Positions 34,349 through 46,685 of a stretch of 64,000 bases of DNA are shown piece by piece. The position numbers and the translations under genes were made by a program. The DNA comes from Chinchilla lanigera (Eukaryota; Chordata; Mammalia; Rodentia; Chinchillidae), in contig NW_004955480.1 in the NCBI RefSeq assembly GCF_000276665.1, positions 9,823,236 through 9,887,235 on the forward strand, given 5' to 3'. Every line of letters starts with the position of its first letter. The stretch's first letter is position 1. The notes beneath the pieces were generated by a model. The model was not told the origin of the DNA. It made no database searches and was given only the letters and a program-made list of their open reading frames with translations.

Positions 34349-36580
34349 CATGAGAGCTTTTACAAAATCACTTAGGTGATGATAATCCATGATGATACCC
34401 TTAGCAAACTAAAGCAGCATTCACTTCTTTCTTGGAATAGAAAATTAGAGGACACCCACAAAGGGCATCTCACATCCTTAAGTCCCTTTCAAAAGACCCC
34501 AACAATACACAGATCTTATTTGTACTGTTCCTAATTATCTGCCTGAACATGAGACCTTTCAGTGCAGCAAACAGTTTGGGGCTCAGTACTTAAAGGCACA
34601 TCACAGGGTCTTCAGCTACAAATCTGCAGGCCCCGCAGAGCTTCCACTCCAACCAGTATGTGAGAGAAGAGAGAAGGCTGAAATTACGAGCAAACCTCAA
34701 TTCTCCGACACAGGACACTGATCAGAAGCTTTCTGCCTAAATCTTTTTGTAATAAATACATTTTTAAAGCATACATATTTTGCAACAACACAAGGCATTT
34801 CAGATAATACATGCTCTGCTTGCAAAAATAGCTTATCTTCAGCTTAAGGACAATAAACAATCCCCATGGTCTGTTAGTCTCATCTGCTTCCTAGTGGGAA
34901 ATCATTACATGGAAGTCACAAAGGAACACCACATTCCTCTCCCCCAGAAAAGGGATTCTTCTTGGGCTTATATTTTCCAAGGACCCTGTCTCACTAGGCT
35001 GGGAGCTTTGGCATCAGCCTCTTTTATCTTTAGGTCTGTGATACCCAATCCCACATCTGGCACCTTGTAGGTGCTCTGCCAACCTCTGGGAATGGCAGGG
35101 ATGGGTGAAAAGTCTTCCCGGTTAGCAAAATCTAAAACCTCAAAGGCTGCATTCTATATCCTCTGCGCAATAAATCTATAAAGACCTGAAGATGTACTTC
35201 CTCTCAGTTGTATTTTTCAGTTAACATCAATTGAAGGTTAAATATAATGCTATAACCCCACTCATGCACGGCTGGGCCTCCACCAAGCCACTGCACTGCT
35301 GAAAAGCACAAGCTTAAAAATTCTGTCAGTGAAGAGGACAAAGTAAGGTGAGCAGAGTACACCGGCCAAACTTGCCTAGTTCCAAGACAGTTGCTGCCAA
35401 GCAGCTGGACTCCCTAGAATTTCTTCTGATCTAACATTGACTTTGGGTCTCTGATGAGCTATTTGCTGACTCTGAAGACAGCCTGGTATGTTTGCTTCTC
35501 AACAGGGCTCCTGGAAAGCTCCATTTGGCCCAAGCCCCAAATTCTCTCTGATTAGCTTTCTGCAGACTCATCCTGCTGAGTATATGTGCCTGCTGGGGTG
35601 GCGAGCCCACCCATCCTGCCTAGTGACTGGAGCCTCTGCTCAAACTGGGACTCAAGAGGTAGCTGGAACTCCCCAGAGGTGCACCGTAGAAGAAGTGTTC
35701 AATGAGCCGTGCATGTAGGAAGGCTCAAGGAACTTTCCTGAAGCAACATCCCTGCCACTGCCTCATTTAGGTTCTCCAGAGAATGTGAAACTTTCAAAGA
35801 ACTGACTTGACCCAAGGCTAGAGAAATAGTGTCTTGTCTAAACTGTTGAGGTGTTAGAAGAGGGAATAAGAGAATGAAAAGAAAAATAGGTGGGGATTAT
35901 AGAAGCTGTGATTTTGCATGTAAGCCTTGGGAAGATGCAATGTACTACGTGTGCATCTGTGGGCAGAGGAAAGGGAACTCACATACCACTGAAGGGGGCA
36001 GGAGATGCCCAGCTGAAATATCCTATTCTGATGAAAAAGTAAAGATTTGCTGAGAAAAACAGACAGACACAGAGGTTTTCCTAAATCAAGCATCCAGGTG
36101 ACCTGAAAAAGGTTAGTTGCTCCAAAGACTTGGCAAGGAAGTCTAAAGACTTGGGCCCAGAGGTTGGTGGTAGGCACACACCTGGAGGAAACAGACGCAG
36201 CTGAGGAAGACCTGGAGCAAGCACAAATGAGTCAGCACAGTTCACGCACACTGAACAGCATCCTGTTGCCAAGGACACGACACTGAGGCCCCAGGAGGCC
36301 TTAATGGTGCTGACCATTTCGGAATCAGAGTCAGGTTATCTTCACACTAGGTTGATCATGTCAACTTCCCTATCTACTGAGAGGACTCTTGGCAGACCTG
36401 CGAGAGAACGGTTGCTGAGGAGCTTCAAAACGTACCAACTGCAAGGAAGCGGAAAGGACTGCCATATTTTCACAAGTCTCCCCTCACCTACGGAAGGCTT
36501 GCTCATGGGAGGAGACGGGGATCCAAACTTTGAAGTGTGAGCTGGGTAAACCCAGGCACTTAAAGTAAATCACCTCAAGG
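34349..36580. other. Unique sequence without a gene
   Basis: About 2.2 kb free of recognised repeats. Frames of up to 107 codons on either strand show no domain. An isolated conserved regulatory element could lie here, but I see no specific sign. Confidence 0.4.
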
Positions 36581-36796
36581 CAGGTGGCCTTGTTTCAGGT
36601 GAGGCTTTATTCGGCGAAATGGAGTGCAATTCCCCTCAATCTTGGGACTGCGAGCAAGGGCACCTGGTGGAGTGCCCCGGCGCGTGAGGTGAAGAGCCCT
36701 GAAGGGGAGTCAGAAGGGTGGAGTCTCACAGCTGCCAACCTGCCACCAGCTGGCTCTGTGCCTGTTTAGTCTTGTCTACTTGACTAATCTGCATGA

Positions 36797-36804
36797 GCGT
36801 GCGC

Positions 36805-36846
<42 letters not shown>
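36797..36846 (+). repeat. (GC/GT)n microsatellite
   Basis: A GCGCGC start followed by about 20 GT units, with potential to form Z-DNA. Confidence 0.97.
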
Positions 36847-36848
<2 letters not shown>

Positions 36849-37019
36849 ACTAGGCTCTACGCTGTGCTGACAAAGGATTGGGCAACATTAAATTCCTCCC
36901 TCCAGCTTAGGGTCTGACACCCCCCGTCAGTCCGTGCCGCTCTGAGGAGCACTCATTCAACCTGAAGCCTGGAGACGCGGTCCTGATTCTTTAAGGCTAA
37001 ATAGGAAACACCTTCTCCC

Positions 37020-37115
37020 ACATTCCACCTCTATCGGCTGTGCCACCCAAAGGCAAGTTACTTTCCCTCTCTGGGCCTCATTTTCTTCCTCTGTAAAACA
37101 AAGATGGCTTTAGCA
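37020..37115 (+). mobile_element. MIR SINE core, plus strand
   Basis: 'ggcaagttactttccctctc' and 'tgggcctcattttcttcctc' followed by 'tgtaaaac' is a well-preserved MIR core. Confidence 0.85.
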
Positions 37116-37539
37116 TTCATTAATAGTGGACGCAGAGACTAAAGTGGCCCACAGGAGGTGAAACCTGTTTGAATAGTGTTTTGAAGATCAGCCCAGCCAG
37201 TGATTTCCGACCTTCATCTTCTAAGTAGATGCATCCTTTCCCACATCCAAATCTCACATCGAAACACTGTACAAAAGTCAGTGAAGCCGGGTCCTCTTGG
37301 CGGCAGTAGGAGAGGCAGGCGTGAGGTTCTCCTTCCAGCCGCCTGGCCCTGAGGTGGCTCACAGCGCTTCTGATGCGGGGCTCTGGGAGCCCCACGCTCT
37401 CCTGACTTAGCAGGGCCTCCTCCCCGCCCTTCGCTGCCCGCCCTGCTGCTGCCCATAGAACAGACCCGCCTCACCCTCCAACCTGCCCCAAGGTTTTCTT
37501 TTACAGTCAAACCCTGGAACTCTCAACTCTCAGTGAAAT

Positions 37540-37800
37540 CATTCTCAGCCCTTGCAGGATTGAGGAGAGAAAATAACGCCTAAAATATATAAATAATTCA
37601 AGGTTGAGTTTATTCACGACGCTGTGTTTTCTCCAGGCAGCAGTTTGTATAATCTCTCTTACACTGCCAGTCAGGCTGCCTCCGTAGCATTTATTATTGC
37701 AGACAACCCGTTAGGAGCTGTTTTGATGTATGCATCTACATTCTATTACGGAGGTAAGTTTACAGCACACTGCGGTTTCTGCTGTGACATCGGAGGAGGG
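37540..37800. other. Possible conserved element or small exon
   Basis: Repeat-free sequence next to the CpG-richer block. It contains 'gtgttttctccag' (acceptor-like, ending 37637) and 'ttacggaggtaagttt' (donor-like, GT at about 37755), bracketing about 117 bases. The plus frame starting at 37624 is open through it (70 codons, to 37836). No family is recognised in the peptide, and acceptor/donor-like pairs are common by chance. It could be a lncRNA exon, a coding exon, or a plain conserved non-coding element. Confidence 0.25.
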
Positions 37801-40190
37801 AAAAAAAAAAAAAAAAGACAGTGGATGAAAGAGTAGGAATAGTCATTTCTGTCAGTCCAGCAAAGAACAACAGAAATGGGGCCCCGTGCTTTAATAAAAA
37901 TTTTAATTACTTTTTTTGTAGAAAACAGTCACACACACAAGCGCATGTTTGTTCACTGTATCAGATGTCTGCACAAGACAACAAATGCTTATCAAACTTC
38001 TGTGGACTGCCAGCTTTTCTTTGTTGGTCACGGAGATACGTAGTGGAATAAGGTAGACAGAGTCTCAGTTCTTGGAACGCATTCTTATTCCCACAGTATG
38101 CTCCAGGTGAAAGTGATGCCAGCACCATTTTTGGCTCCCCGAAGATGCCCAGCACGGGGCTGACACGTGGCATACATTTTATATACCCTAAACGAGTGAG
38201 GGAACGCAAGTTGAGAAATAAGATGAAGTCGCATCACAACTTTCTTAAAGAAAGATGTTGTAATGTTTTCCTTACTTCCTTTCATCAGACACTGGAAAAG
38301 AAAGATTCAAGTTTACACAGCATCTTAGACTAATTCCCCCTACTGACAAGGAATGGGTTACTGGCAGAGCCAGGTTATTGAGCTTGCAGTCTATTTTTTT
38401 TTTTTTTTTTGGTATAATCTTCACCAGCTCCTACAAGACTATCCTGGGCTTTGTTAGGGTGAGTGCAAAGGACGTCAAAATCCCACTTCTTTTCTGGTCA
38501 GTTGGATTCAACATAGTGCGTGACGTGACTGGTTTCCTCAAACAAGCACTAATAAGTCTGTATAATTCCTGTTGTTGGTCTGGAAAGAGGCTGGTTCTGG
38601 GTCAAAAAGCATGAGAATTCTTTTCACATTATTACAAAAGCATCCAGTTCCTACAGCAGCACCTTGATGTAGACTAATAGGAGAATGTAAGCCAAGGAAT
38701 AAATTGTACCTGATTCCAAAGTCACTTTGTGCAAAGACATGGAGTTCCCCAAATACAGGTTGTCGGTCACTTTCCCAGCCTCTACCAGGTAACTCCCAGT
38801 CTCCCTTTTCACCTCCATGTGACATCTATGCCCAAGGAACAGTGGTGAAGTGCAAGCAAACTGCTTGGTGGACAGGTAGCAATCCCAGGACAGAACCCTG
38901 ATTCAAGCTAAACTGGAGGCCATGATGGAAGTTTGAGGACAAAGAAGGAAACACATATAACCAGGCAACAAAACGACCCTTTGTGCTTTAAGCAGAGCAA
39001 TTGTAAGAGGCAAGAATGATAAACCTGCTTCACCCTTCTGGCAAAACAAGAAACAGTGTGCAGTGTGTGTCCACTTACATTTTGGCAATGAAGACTCCTA
39101 ACTGAAGAAAGAGGCAGAAAGGAGCCTACTATGATCAAGCTCAGCAAGGCTGGAGCTGCAGAGAACTCACCCATGGATACACTTGCCTCACTGAGTGTTA
39201 AACTGTGACCTTCAGCCTGGCCATCCCTCCCTTCTTGATGCAGAGTAGGTGGCAGCAGGAAGACAGTAGGAAGATAATGCACATTACCACCTGGGGAGGA
39301 TGGGCAGAAGTCAGCTAAGCTTAGACAGACGCTGTCATACGAAGAAATGGACACCAGCACGTCCTGTCTCACAGAAGCCAAACAGAGAGCTGATGACTTT
39401 TCAAAACACAATCAGGAGTGTGAGAGAGTAGACAGGAAGATGCTCATAATTTTGAGTGGTGGCCCTGGCCCCCTGGGAAGTCAACCTGTCTCGTAGGCAC
39501 AGCTGTGATGTGCAGGGCCAGAGCTGTGTCCATGAGAGATTCAAAGGCAAAGCCAGAAAAGCAGATGCTAAATGCATCCTCAGAAAGAGGCAGTAGCCAA
39601 GGTGTGAGCCAAATGAGAGGCAAGGGACCGCAAAAGGGAGGGAGGCAACCACCCGTGAGGACAAAAGAGAGATGGCGAGCACTCACTCAGAGCAGGCCAT
39701 CTTCTCTTGCAGATGGGTTTCCACCTCCCCACGAGGGCTCAGGCAAAGATAGGGTGGACAGCGTCCAAGGGAGGCTGCATGACCTCCTCGTTTTGGTTTC
39801 TTTGTTCTATGAAGGCATGTACAACTGCATTAGTATGCTCAGCAAAGGCTTCCCTTTGTTGTGGCAGGTGCTGCAGGAATTCAGAACAGCTGATGTTTCA
39901 TAAAATCATGAGCCTGCAGAGAGCCCTGGGAGGTCAGAAAACCCGAGGCCCTGCCCCTCACATCTGGTGTGTCCGTGGGATGGTGCCACCGCTCAGAAGT
40001 ATTTTCAAAACAGTGTTTATTGTACTCCATTTCCTTATTTTAAGAGGGATATGCTTTCATGAGAGAAAAGCTGGAGCATGCAGAGAGGAACAGAGAAGAA
40101 AGGACAAATAATTCCTAATCTTAGCACCTAATGGCAGACAGCATTAACATTTCAGTGAAGAGCTTGTATCTCCGCTTCTCTCCAACCAAG
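37801..40190. other. Unique sequence, cluster of chance-length frames
   Basis: A16 run at 37801-37816 and T17 run at 38394-38410. The longest frame in the window (167 codons, minus, 38908-39411) and frames of 132 and 134 codons (plus, 39505-39903 and 39707-40111) lie here, opposed by others on the reverse strand. None shows a domain, signal peptide or partner. No repeat recognised between 38420 and 40190. Confidence 0.4.
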
Positions 40191-40196
40191 GGGTAT

Positions 40197-40203
40197 GAGT
40201 GTG

Positions 40204-40242
<39 letters not shown>

Positions 40243-40262
40243 CTGTGTGCTCTGTGTGTGTG
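40197..40262 (+). repeat. (GT)n microsatellite
   Basis: About 60 bases of GT with a few C interruptions. Confidence 0.97.
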
Positions 40263-40274
40263 CTCTGAATATAT

Positions 40275-40935
40275 AAAAAAAGTAAGCAGAACTTTTCCTA
40301 GTATTCCAGAACTGACAAATAAAACTATAAATAAGGAGGCAGTAAGTATGATACCATACTCTAAAATAAATCAAATGCCTTTCTCAAATCTTAAAACACA
40401 GCAATCCAACTTCTGGGTATTTATCAAAGGAATTAGAATCAATGTCTCAAAAAGATATCAGTACTTCCACATCCACTGCAGTATTACAAAGGCCAAGATT
40501 TAGAAACAATCCGAATGCCCATTGATGGAGGAATGTATAAGGACAGTGTGGTTCACAAGGACAATAGAGTACTATTCAACCTTAAAAAAGGACACAGGGC
40601 CACTTTGTGACACTTGTAATAGACATTATGCCACGTGCAATAAGCCAGACTTAGACACATATAGCCATAACAAGGTACGTATAGCATTAGGGTATTGCAT
40701 ATTTAAAATTTATTAAGAGGACAAAGCTTACGTCAATCACTCTAACACATACACAAAATAACAATAGAGGGAGAAAAAAGAAACTGGGGAAGGATGGCTA
40801 TGTCCTTGGCTTTGGTGGTGGTGATGATTTCATGGTTATATAGCTACCCTCAAATTTATCAAATTGTATGTGGTAAGTACAGATTTTTTACATGTCAGTC
40901 ATACTTCAATAAAGTAATTTTTTAGAAATAAAATG
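40275..40935 (+). mobile_element. Old L1 (L1M-type), ORF2 end and 3' UTR
   Basis: 'cagcaatccaacttctgggt' then 'atttatcaaaggaattagaa' and 'gtattacaaaggccaagatt' are the classic end of L1 ORF2. A frame at 40522-40716 keeps WFTRTIEYYSTL, the degraded C-terminal signature. The 3' UTR has 'ggtggtgatgatttcatggt' and 'cttcaataaagtaattttt', with a polyadenylation signal. The reading frame is broken several times upstream. Confidence 0.88.
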
Positions 40936-42334
40936 CTGGCATCAATCAGAATCCAGCAACACTTCCACCAATGCATTCCCCTCTATAAAAGAAGACCAAG
41001 GAGAGGAGAATGGACAACCTATGGTTGTTCAGGGGAAATGCTGGGCTACAGCACCCCCAACAGCTAAACCCGAGGTTTAGGGGATATGGAAAGGACTTTT
41101 CAGAAGTTTACATGTACATAACAGTTGGGAGCACTTTCAGGAAGGCACCATTGCTTCATTCCTTGCCTGTGCATTTTACCCAGCAATAGCCTCGTCAATT
41201 TGTTCCTTTCTACCCTTAGTAGGAAAATAGAACCACACAGAGGAAGTAGGGCAGAGAGGGCACCCACAAAGCAGCCTACTTGTTCAGGTGCCATGGCAGA
41301 GATGCCAGGGACACTATAGACTACAGCCAGTCCTGACTCCACTCAAGAGAGTAGACTCCAAGCAGGGACTTGAGCAGCAGGGCACCATGAGCGAATCATC
41401 AAGGCGGATCTGTAGAACACTGAAAATTGTCAACTGAGGTTGTATCTTCTACAGTTTGGAGGCCCCAGAGAAGAACCTTGGGAAATTGACAATACATTTG
41501 CCAAAGGAGAGCCATGAAAGAGCACAGAGATGGTGTCTGGAACAGAGAGAATGATGAGGACCCTGCAGTGTGAACCAAAGGAACAGTGAGGACTAGAGTG
41601 TGCTGCAACAGCAGCCAGGTGAGTGGTGGTTGTGCCTGCTTCCCTTCTCTACTCCTCACTCCCCCAAGGGCCTGAGGACAGGTCCCAGACAAAAGATGAG
41701 GGAAGACAGGTGAAGCACAGGTAGGTCCCCCCACCCACATCCCCCCGGCATCAAGCTTGAGTCGCACGGGAGGAAGAGGAGATAAAATTAGTCTTCTAAG
41801 CTGGAGGGTTTTGTTATAACCAAAGGGAGTAGAAAATTATGGAATCTGCTACACTACAGACAAGAAAAATTTAATGCAGCATTATTAGGAACAAGGGCTA
41901 GAGAAAAATTCTTTGATGTTAATAACCCAACAAGCTGCATGCTTCGATAAACCTAAAAATATGCGTGTGCACACACGCACGCACACACACAGAGTTAATT
42001 TTCTCATCTGAACAAAATAAAACATAGCCAAAAGCAACTGTGGTTTTCATTCCCCTGCCTTTTCTCCTGATCTCATGACCCTAGCTTCTAGCAACAGCTA
42101 GAAATTTTGTCTAGCTTGCATCCTCCCTCAAGTAACTGCCACATCTAGCAGAGTGTGGCATGGTCTCATCCAGTATGAAGCTCCTCTCCCAGTATCCCTC
42201 ACCTGCCACAGGCTGGGAAACTCAGTGAGGAAGGATGCAGTAATTTGAAGGTTGTTTTCTTCACCCTGACCTGCTTCTTGACCCACACTGTGACTCACTT
42301 TCTCACTGTTGCTTAGAATCCTTAAGAGATCAGA
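40936..42334. other. Unique sequence with a CA/CG microsatellite
   Basis: Microsatellite at 41963-41991. A 122-codon minus frame (41399-41767) has no domain. No named repeat. Confidence 0.4.
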
Positions 42335-42945
42335 GTGTGTGATGGCTTTCTAATGCATCAACATAGCTAAGTGGGGATTTAACTCCAGGAGTTTCATCTC
42401 TCTGAGGTCAAGGGTGGAGAGACTATAAGAAAAAGGTACATGACTTATAAGAAGCCACAGTGAAATAGTAGCCATCTGTCGCAACTTCACGTTTGGTGTG
42501 GGGTGTCAGGCACCATAACAGCTCCTGCACATGGTCACTGATCTTCCAGCTGCTTTGTGGGTTCAGAGCAGCCCCAAGGTTTGCCCTCCTCCAGCCCTCT
42601 CTCAGGGTTTTTCTTCAGCTTGTCCCCTTCCAGGGCTAGGTGCACATGTAGCTCTGTGGTGATGGACAGAAGTCATTGCACCATCAATACTAGTAGGAGA
42701 CAGACAAAGATTGGAGGATCTGGTAAATCTCCCAGGCCAAAAGTTGTGGGTTCTACTTTGGCCCTGATCTCCCTACTTCCTATTTGTCTGTCTTCCCAAC
42801 TGCTGACCCAACTGATCTATGGTGAACTCAGAGCCAGACCAGCCTTGTATGACCTCTCCGCCCGAATCCAGGGTGGTACAAGATCTGATTCCTCCTTCAC
42901 ATTAATCGTAGTAGTTCTGTTTCTCTAACTGAACCCTATTTGATG
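42335..42945 (+). mobile_element. ERVL/MaLR-type LTR, plus strand
   Basis: Starts near 'tgtgtgatggctttctaatg' and ends near 'gttctgtttctctaactgaa' with 'ccctatttgatgtag', the typical end of ERVL-class LTRs. The 123-codon frame at 42557-42928 falls within it and is probably chance. Confidence 0.6.
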
Positions 42946-43279
42946 TAGAGAAAAAAAGAAACAACTGGTACTTTAGAGCTCTGCCCCCCAAGCTGGCCAT
43001 GTGTGACTACTGTTAGCTCCTGACTTTCCACTTAAACTATATCTCCCCTGGTTACTTCGTCTCTCCAGGAAGTCCTTTTCTCTGAAATTTTTGAGAAAGT
43101 AGCTCATGAGTAGCTTCCTTCCACAGACTCCACTTCTATCTTACCAGAAATACATATAAATATTAGATCCCAATTCTGCAACTACTGTGTCTTCGCAACA
43201 TCAGGTACTAGTGCTTATATTATCCAAATTACAAGTGAACCATATCAAGTTACTGTTACTTTTCTCTTTAAAATTGTTT
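42946..43279. other. Unique sequence, nothing recognised
   Basis: Pyrimidine-biased. No gene or repeat identified. Confidence 0.35.
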
Positions 43280-43695
43280 TCACAAATACACCCTTCACCC
43301 AAAATAGAGTTTATTTCTCCACATCAATGACATTGGGCTTGGCCTAATGACTTGTTCGGGCCTATCAATTACAGAAGAAGAGAATTTGTGCCAATTTGAT
43401 GACAAAATCTTAAGAGACATAACATATTTTGGCTAATTTTTGTATTTCTACAATCACTGTAAAATCATGTCCTGGGCAATTACTTGTTTTGGAATGAGCA
43501 AATGGAATAGACTGGAGGTTAACCTGCATTTAGACACAAGCCTGATCAAACCAGAGTTTGAAGTAGAACTGCCCAGAAGTGAATCATCTGAATTAGAGTC
43601 AGCCTACAAGTCCGTAAAAATAAATGTCTATTGTTGCAACCTAATAAGATGCTGTGTTTGTTACACAGCATTACGGTAATAGTTGACTCGTGCAC
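43280..43695 (+). mobile_element. ERVL/MaLR-type LTR (tentative), plus strand
   Basis: The end 'aagatgctgtgtttgttaca' followed by 'cagcattacggtaatagttg' and 'actcgtgcac' resembles the '…tttgttacgcagcaatagctaactgatacac' type of LTR ending. The upstream part is diverged. Confidence 0.55.
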
Positions 43696-45139
43696 ATGGT
43701 TTGTAGTATAAAGAAGTATTTGACTGTAATAATTCTTTCCAAAGCACTTTCTTATATATTCCAGGGAAACAAGCATTACAATTCCTTTTGTAGAAGTAGA
43801 AAATAAGCTAGTGCTGAGCGAAATGGGTCTGTGGTGTGTCCTTTGTAAGGGCTTAATTGGCAGCTTAGCACATTATTTCAGAAATTGAGGGTATTTGAGC
43901 ACTTATTGTTTAGTTTGAAGACTGAAGTCAAATTGGAGATGATACAAGAAGTCATGTTTCCTATGTGACTACATATTCACATATATAAAATATGGATCAC
44001 ATTGTACATGTAGACTTGCAACCTGCTTCTTTTCACTTACAGGTAGGTTGTAACATTTTCCCATGCCATTCAATTTTCTTTGATGTTTGTATCCTCACCT
44101 TGAAAAAATATCAAGAAGTATAGAAGAGCATCAGATAGAGAGCAGAAATGGTAGAGTGCCACATTTGGGATTCCTCCCACTGCACCTGTGTGGCTGGCCC
44201 CGCCGCTAAGCCTGAGTGCTACCCAGACAGAACACAAGTCTATCAAGGGTCAGAGATGTGCCACCTGTTCCTTCTGTGTCCCATGATGACTAAGCCTATT
44301 TAGTCACATCCTCTCAATTCATAAGAAATGAATTAAATTAGCTTCCATTAAATTTAACTGAAATAAAATATTTTGCATTGAACTATAAAGAAAACAAAAA
44401 GGAGACCTAAAATAATCCTATGCAGCCTCCAGGATTAAGGCCTCCCCAAAAGTCAAATGTGGGTGGAGATGTTTCTAAACAAGATTTTTGTATTACTTTG
44501 TTTTTACCTCTCAACAAAACAGGAAAGCAGAAAAAAAAAAAACAAAAAAAAAACGCCTTCCTCCCAATGTTTAGTAGGATCTGTCCTTATGCACTGATAG
44601 GACTTTAGATCTCCAAAGGGAAAAAAGTAAACAAAACAATTTAGGACAAATTATTTATTTTCTAAAAGAAGAAAATGTAGTTAGATTCCTAAACTGTTCA
44701 TAAATTAAATTCCAGTATTTCCAATCTTCCAAAACTTTCACTCCCCTTTTTATTCTCCCACTGCTTCCAAAGAAAAACAATTGTCTTCAAATTTCCCCCA
44801 AATGTCCTATCTGTCTCTAACTTTTCCTTGGCTGTTTCCCAACATAGCAGAGCCCCTTGTGTTCAGACATCCTCCATGAAAACGCATAGCCATTGTTAGA
44901 TTTTTTAAATCTACCTATAATTGGCCCTTAAGCATCTCAGATCCCTCTGTGGTGAACATGAGTGAGAATGGTGTGATAGAGTTGATGGCCTCACACACTG
45001 ACCTCTCCACACAGATCTTCAGGAACTATGGTGGGGAAGCCAAACAGCTGCTAAACAGTCAAAATACTGTTAAAATAAGAGGTACCAATTGATGGGTTGT
45101 GCAAGCCAGAGATGATTCTACCACTTAACTCTTATGACT
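43696..45139. other. AT-rich unique sequence
   Basis: Contains an A-rich tract at 44529-44552. Around 43995-44080 'tagacttgcaacctgcttct' may be an old LINE piece. No gene. Confidence 0.4.
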
Positions 45140-45300
45140 AACAACACTCTGTGAGAGATTCTTTTAATATCTGTACCCTCCAGGTAAAGAAACAGGATCA
45201 GAAGGGGTTTAATAACTTGTCTCAGGGTCCCAAGATGGTGAATGAAGGAACCAACAACTCTGCTCTTGCCCTGACTCCAGGATTCACACTAATTAATCAA
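45140..45300 (-). mobile_element. MIR SINE (diverged), minus strand
   Basis: 'taatatctgtaccctccagg', 'aagaaacaggatcagaagg', 'aataacttgtctcagggtcc' and 'gactccaggattcacac' follow a reversed MIR. Confidence 0.65.
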
Positions 45301-46489
45301 TTGTGTGTCTTAGGCCCTACCTGTCGCCCAGAGGGAGTAAGAACAACATTGACTCTCACTCATTACACACTGCAGATTAAGCCTAACTGTCCTTGTTGCT
45401 TAACAATATACTCAGTGAGGATTTGTTCCACACTAGCCCCCAAGAAATGCTGCATCATTTCATTTCTCTAAATCGAGTAAAAACTACCTGTGCTTCCCAA
45501 TGACAGATTGGCAGGAAGCCCAGCAGCAGTCATTATTGTGTGACTCTCTCTTGTCTCTTGTGTTGACAAAGGACCCATCACACTTGCTAGTCTCCAACAT
45601 TTAGGAATTGGCTTTCTGGCTTTCAATGTATTTATGTTGCCCCTATGTTGTCCCGCCCAGGGTTCAGGGCTTCCTTCATCACAGTTCCTAAAGATCAGTG
45701 TTCTGAGGTCAGCACACCAGGCCATCAATTCTGACTACATTATGCTCAATAACATTCACCCCTTGGGAATCTAACTGGTCACGTGCTAACCTAGACAATA
45801 CATGCAAGCACTGCTCAGGCATCTGCACTTCCAAGAACCCCAGCTACTTCTGTTCTTCAAGAAATGTTCAGTGTCACCTATCAGCCAAAGTTTGGGGATT
45901 ATTCTTCTGGGGTTGGTGCTTAAGAAATAACACCTTTCTCCACAAAGATGTAGAAAAGCTGCTTCGAGATGAACACACCAAGAGAATTTCAGTTTATTCT
46001 GGACAGAGAAAAGAACAACACAGTACCATTAATTGATTCTGGGAGGTGCAACAAGTACCAAAAATGATGGATATCAAATTGTTTTGACTTGAAAGAGTAG
46101 CAAGTCAAAAGACAACTGACATGGACAACCTGCAGCTTGCCTGTGGAGTATCAAACACACAGTGAGTACCAGGACAAAATATTCATATCAGATGCATTAA
46201 GTACCAAATTCAATGAGTTTCAAAGCAGTCCAGTACTAAGATATGAATATACTCGTGTTGAGCAACTGCACCCAGTTGGATGCTTGGCCGTGTCCTGCTC
46301 TGCTTCCCTTACGAAGTGGCAAAGGAAAAATTACTATAGTTAATTTTTTAAATGAATAAATAAAAGATCAGAGAAGATTTTTTTTTTTAAGTTCTCAAAT
46401 CACATAGCTATTTTACATTTTGGAGATAGCCTAAGGAAAATTTGTAGCTAATCTTCATAATAAATACAATTTCTTGAACTCCATCTCTA
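45301..46489. other. Unique sequence without a gene
   Basis: No recognised repeat. T10 run near 46379. Frames up to 86 codons only. Confidence 0.4.
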
Positions 46490-46685
46490 CCAATACAGTA
46501 TACCAAGCACTTCATATCTGTTGGTTTCCATAGCAACTGTAACTTTTTTCACTGTCTCCACCTAGAAGATGAGAACCACTGGAGCTCAGAAAAGTTAAGT
46601 CCTTTGCCCAAGGCCACACATCTGGGGATGATGGCACCAGGGTGCAAACTTCCGTATTAAAATCCAAAGTCTGAGTCTTAATCAG
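46490..46685 (-). mobile_element. MIR SINE, minus strand
   Basis: 'caagcacttcatatctgttg', 'aaaagttaagtcctttgccc', 'aaggccacacatctgggg', ending 'aatccaaagtctgagtctta'. Well-preserved reversed MIR. Confidence 0.85.

Larger units (their letters stand above)
36581..37500. other. GC- and CpG-richer block
   Basis: CpG dinucleotides are denser than elsewhere, in two patches: about 36610-36690 (for example 'gccccggcgcgtgagg') and 37270-37480 ('gaagccgggtcctcttgg', 'cttcgctgcccgccc'). They are separated by a GT microsatellite and a MIR. I cannot tell whether this is a weak CpG island/promoter or local GC drift. No TATA box or clear initiator found. Confidence 0.4.

Noticed and set aside
38394..38410. 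T17 run as a reversed SINE tail or pol III terminator
   Set aside because: No SINE body follows on the appropriate side and no pol III gene lies upstream.
38908..39411. 167-codon minus-strand open frame as a protein gene
   Set aside because: No domain, no conserved motif, overlaps other frames on both strands, and the length is within chance for a 64-kb window.
40195..40374. Frames rich in VCV or HTHT residues around GT repeats
   Set aside because: Translations of the GT/CA microsatellite at 40197-40262; the same applies to those at 50727-50784 and 57475-57515.
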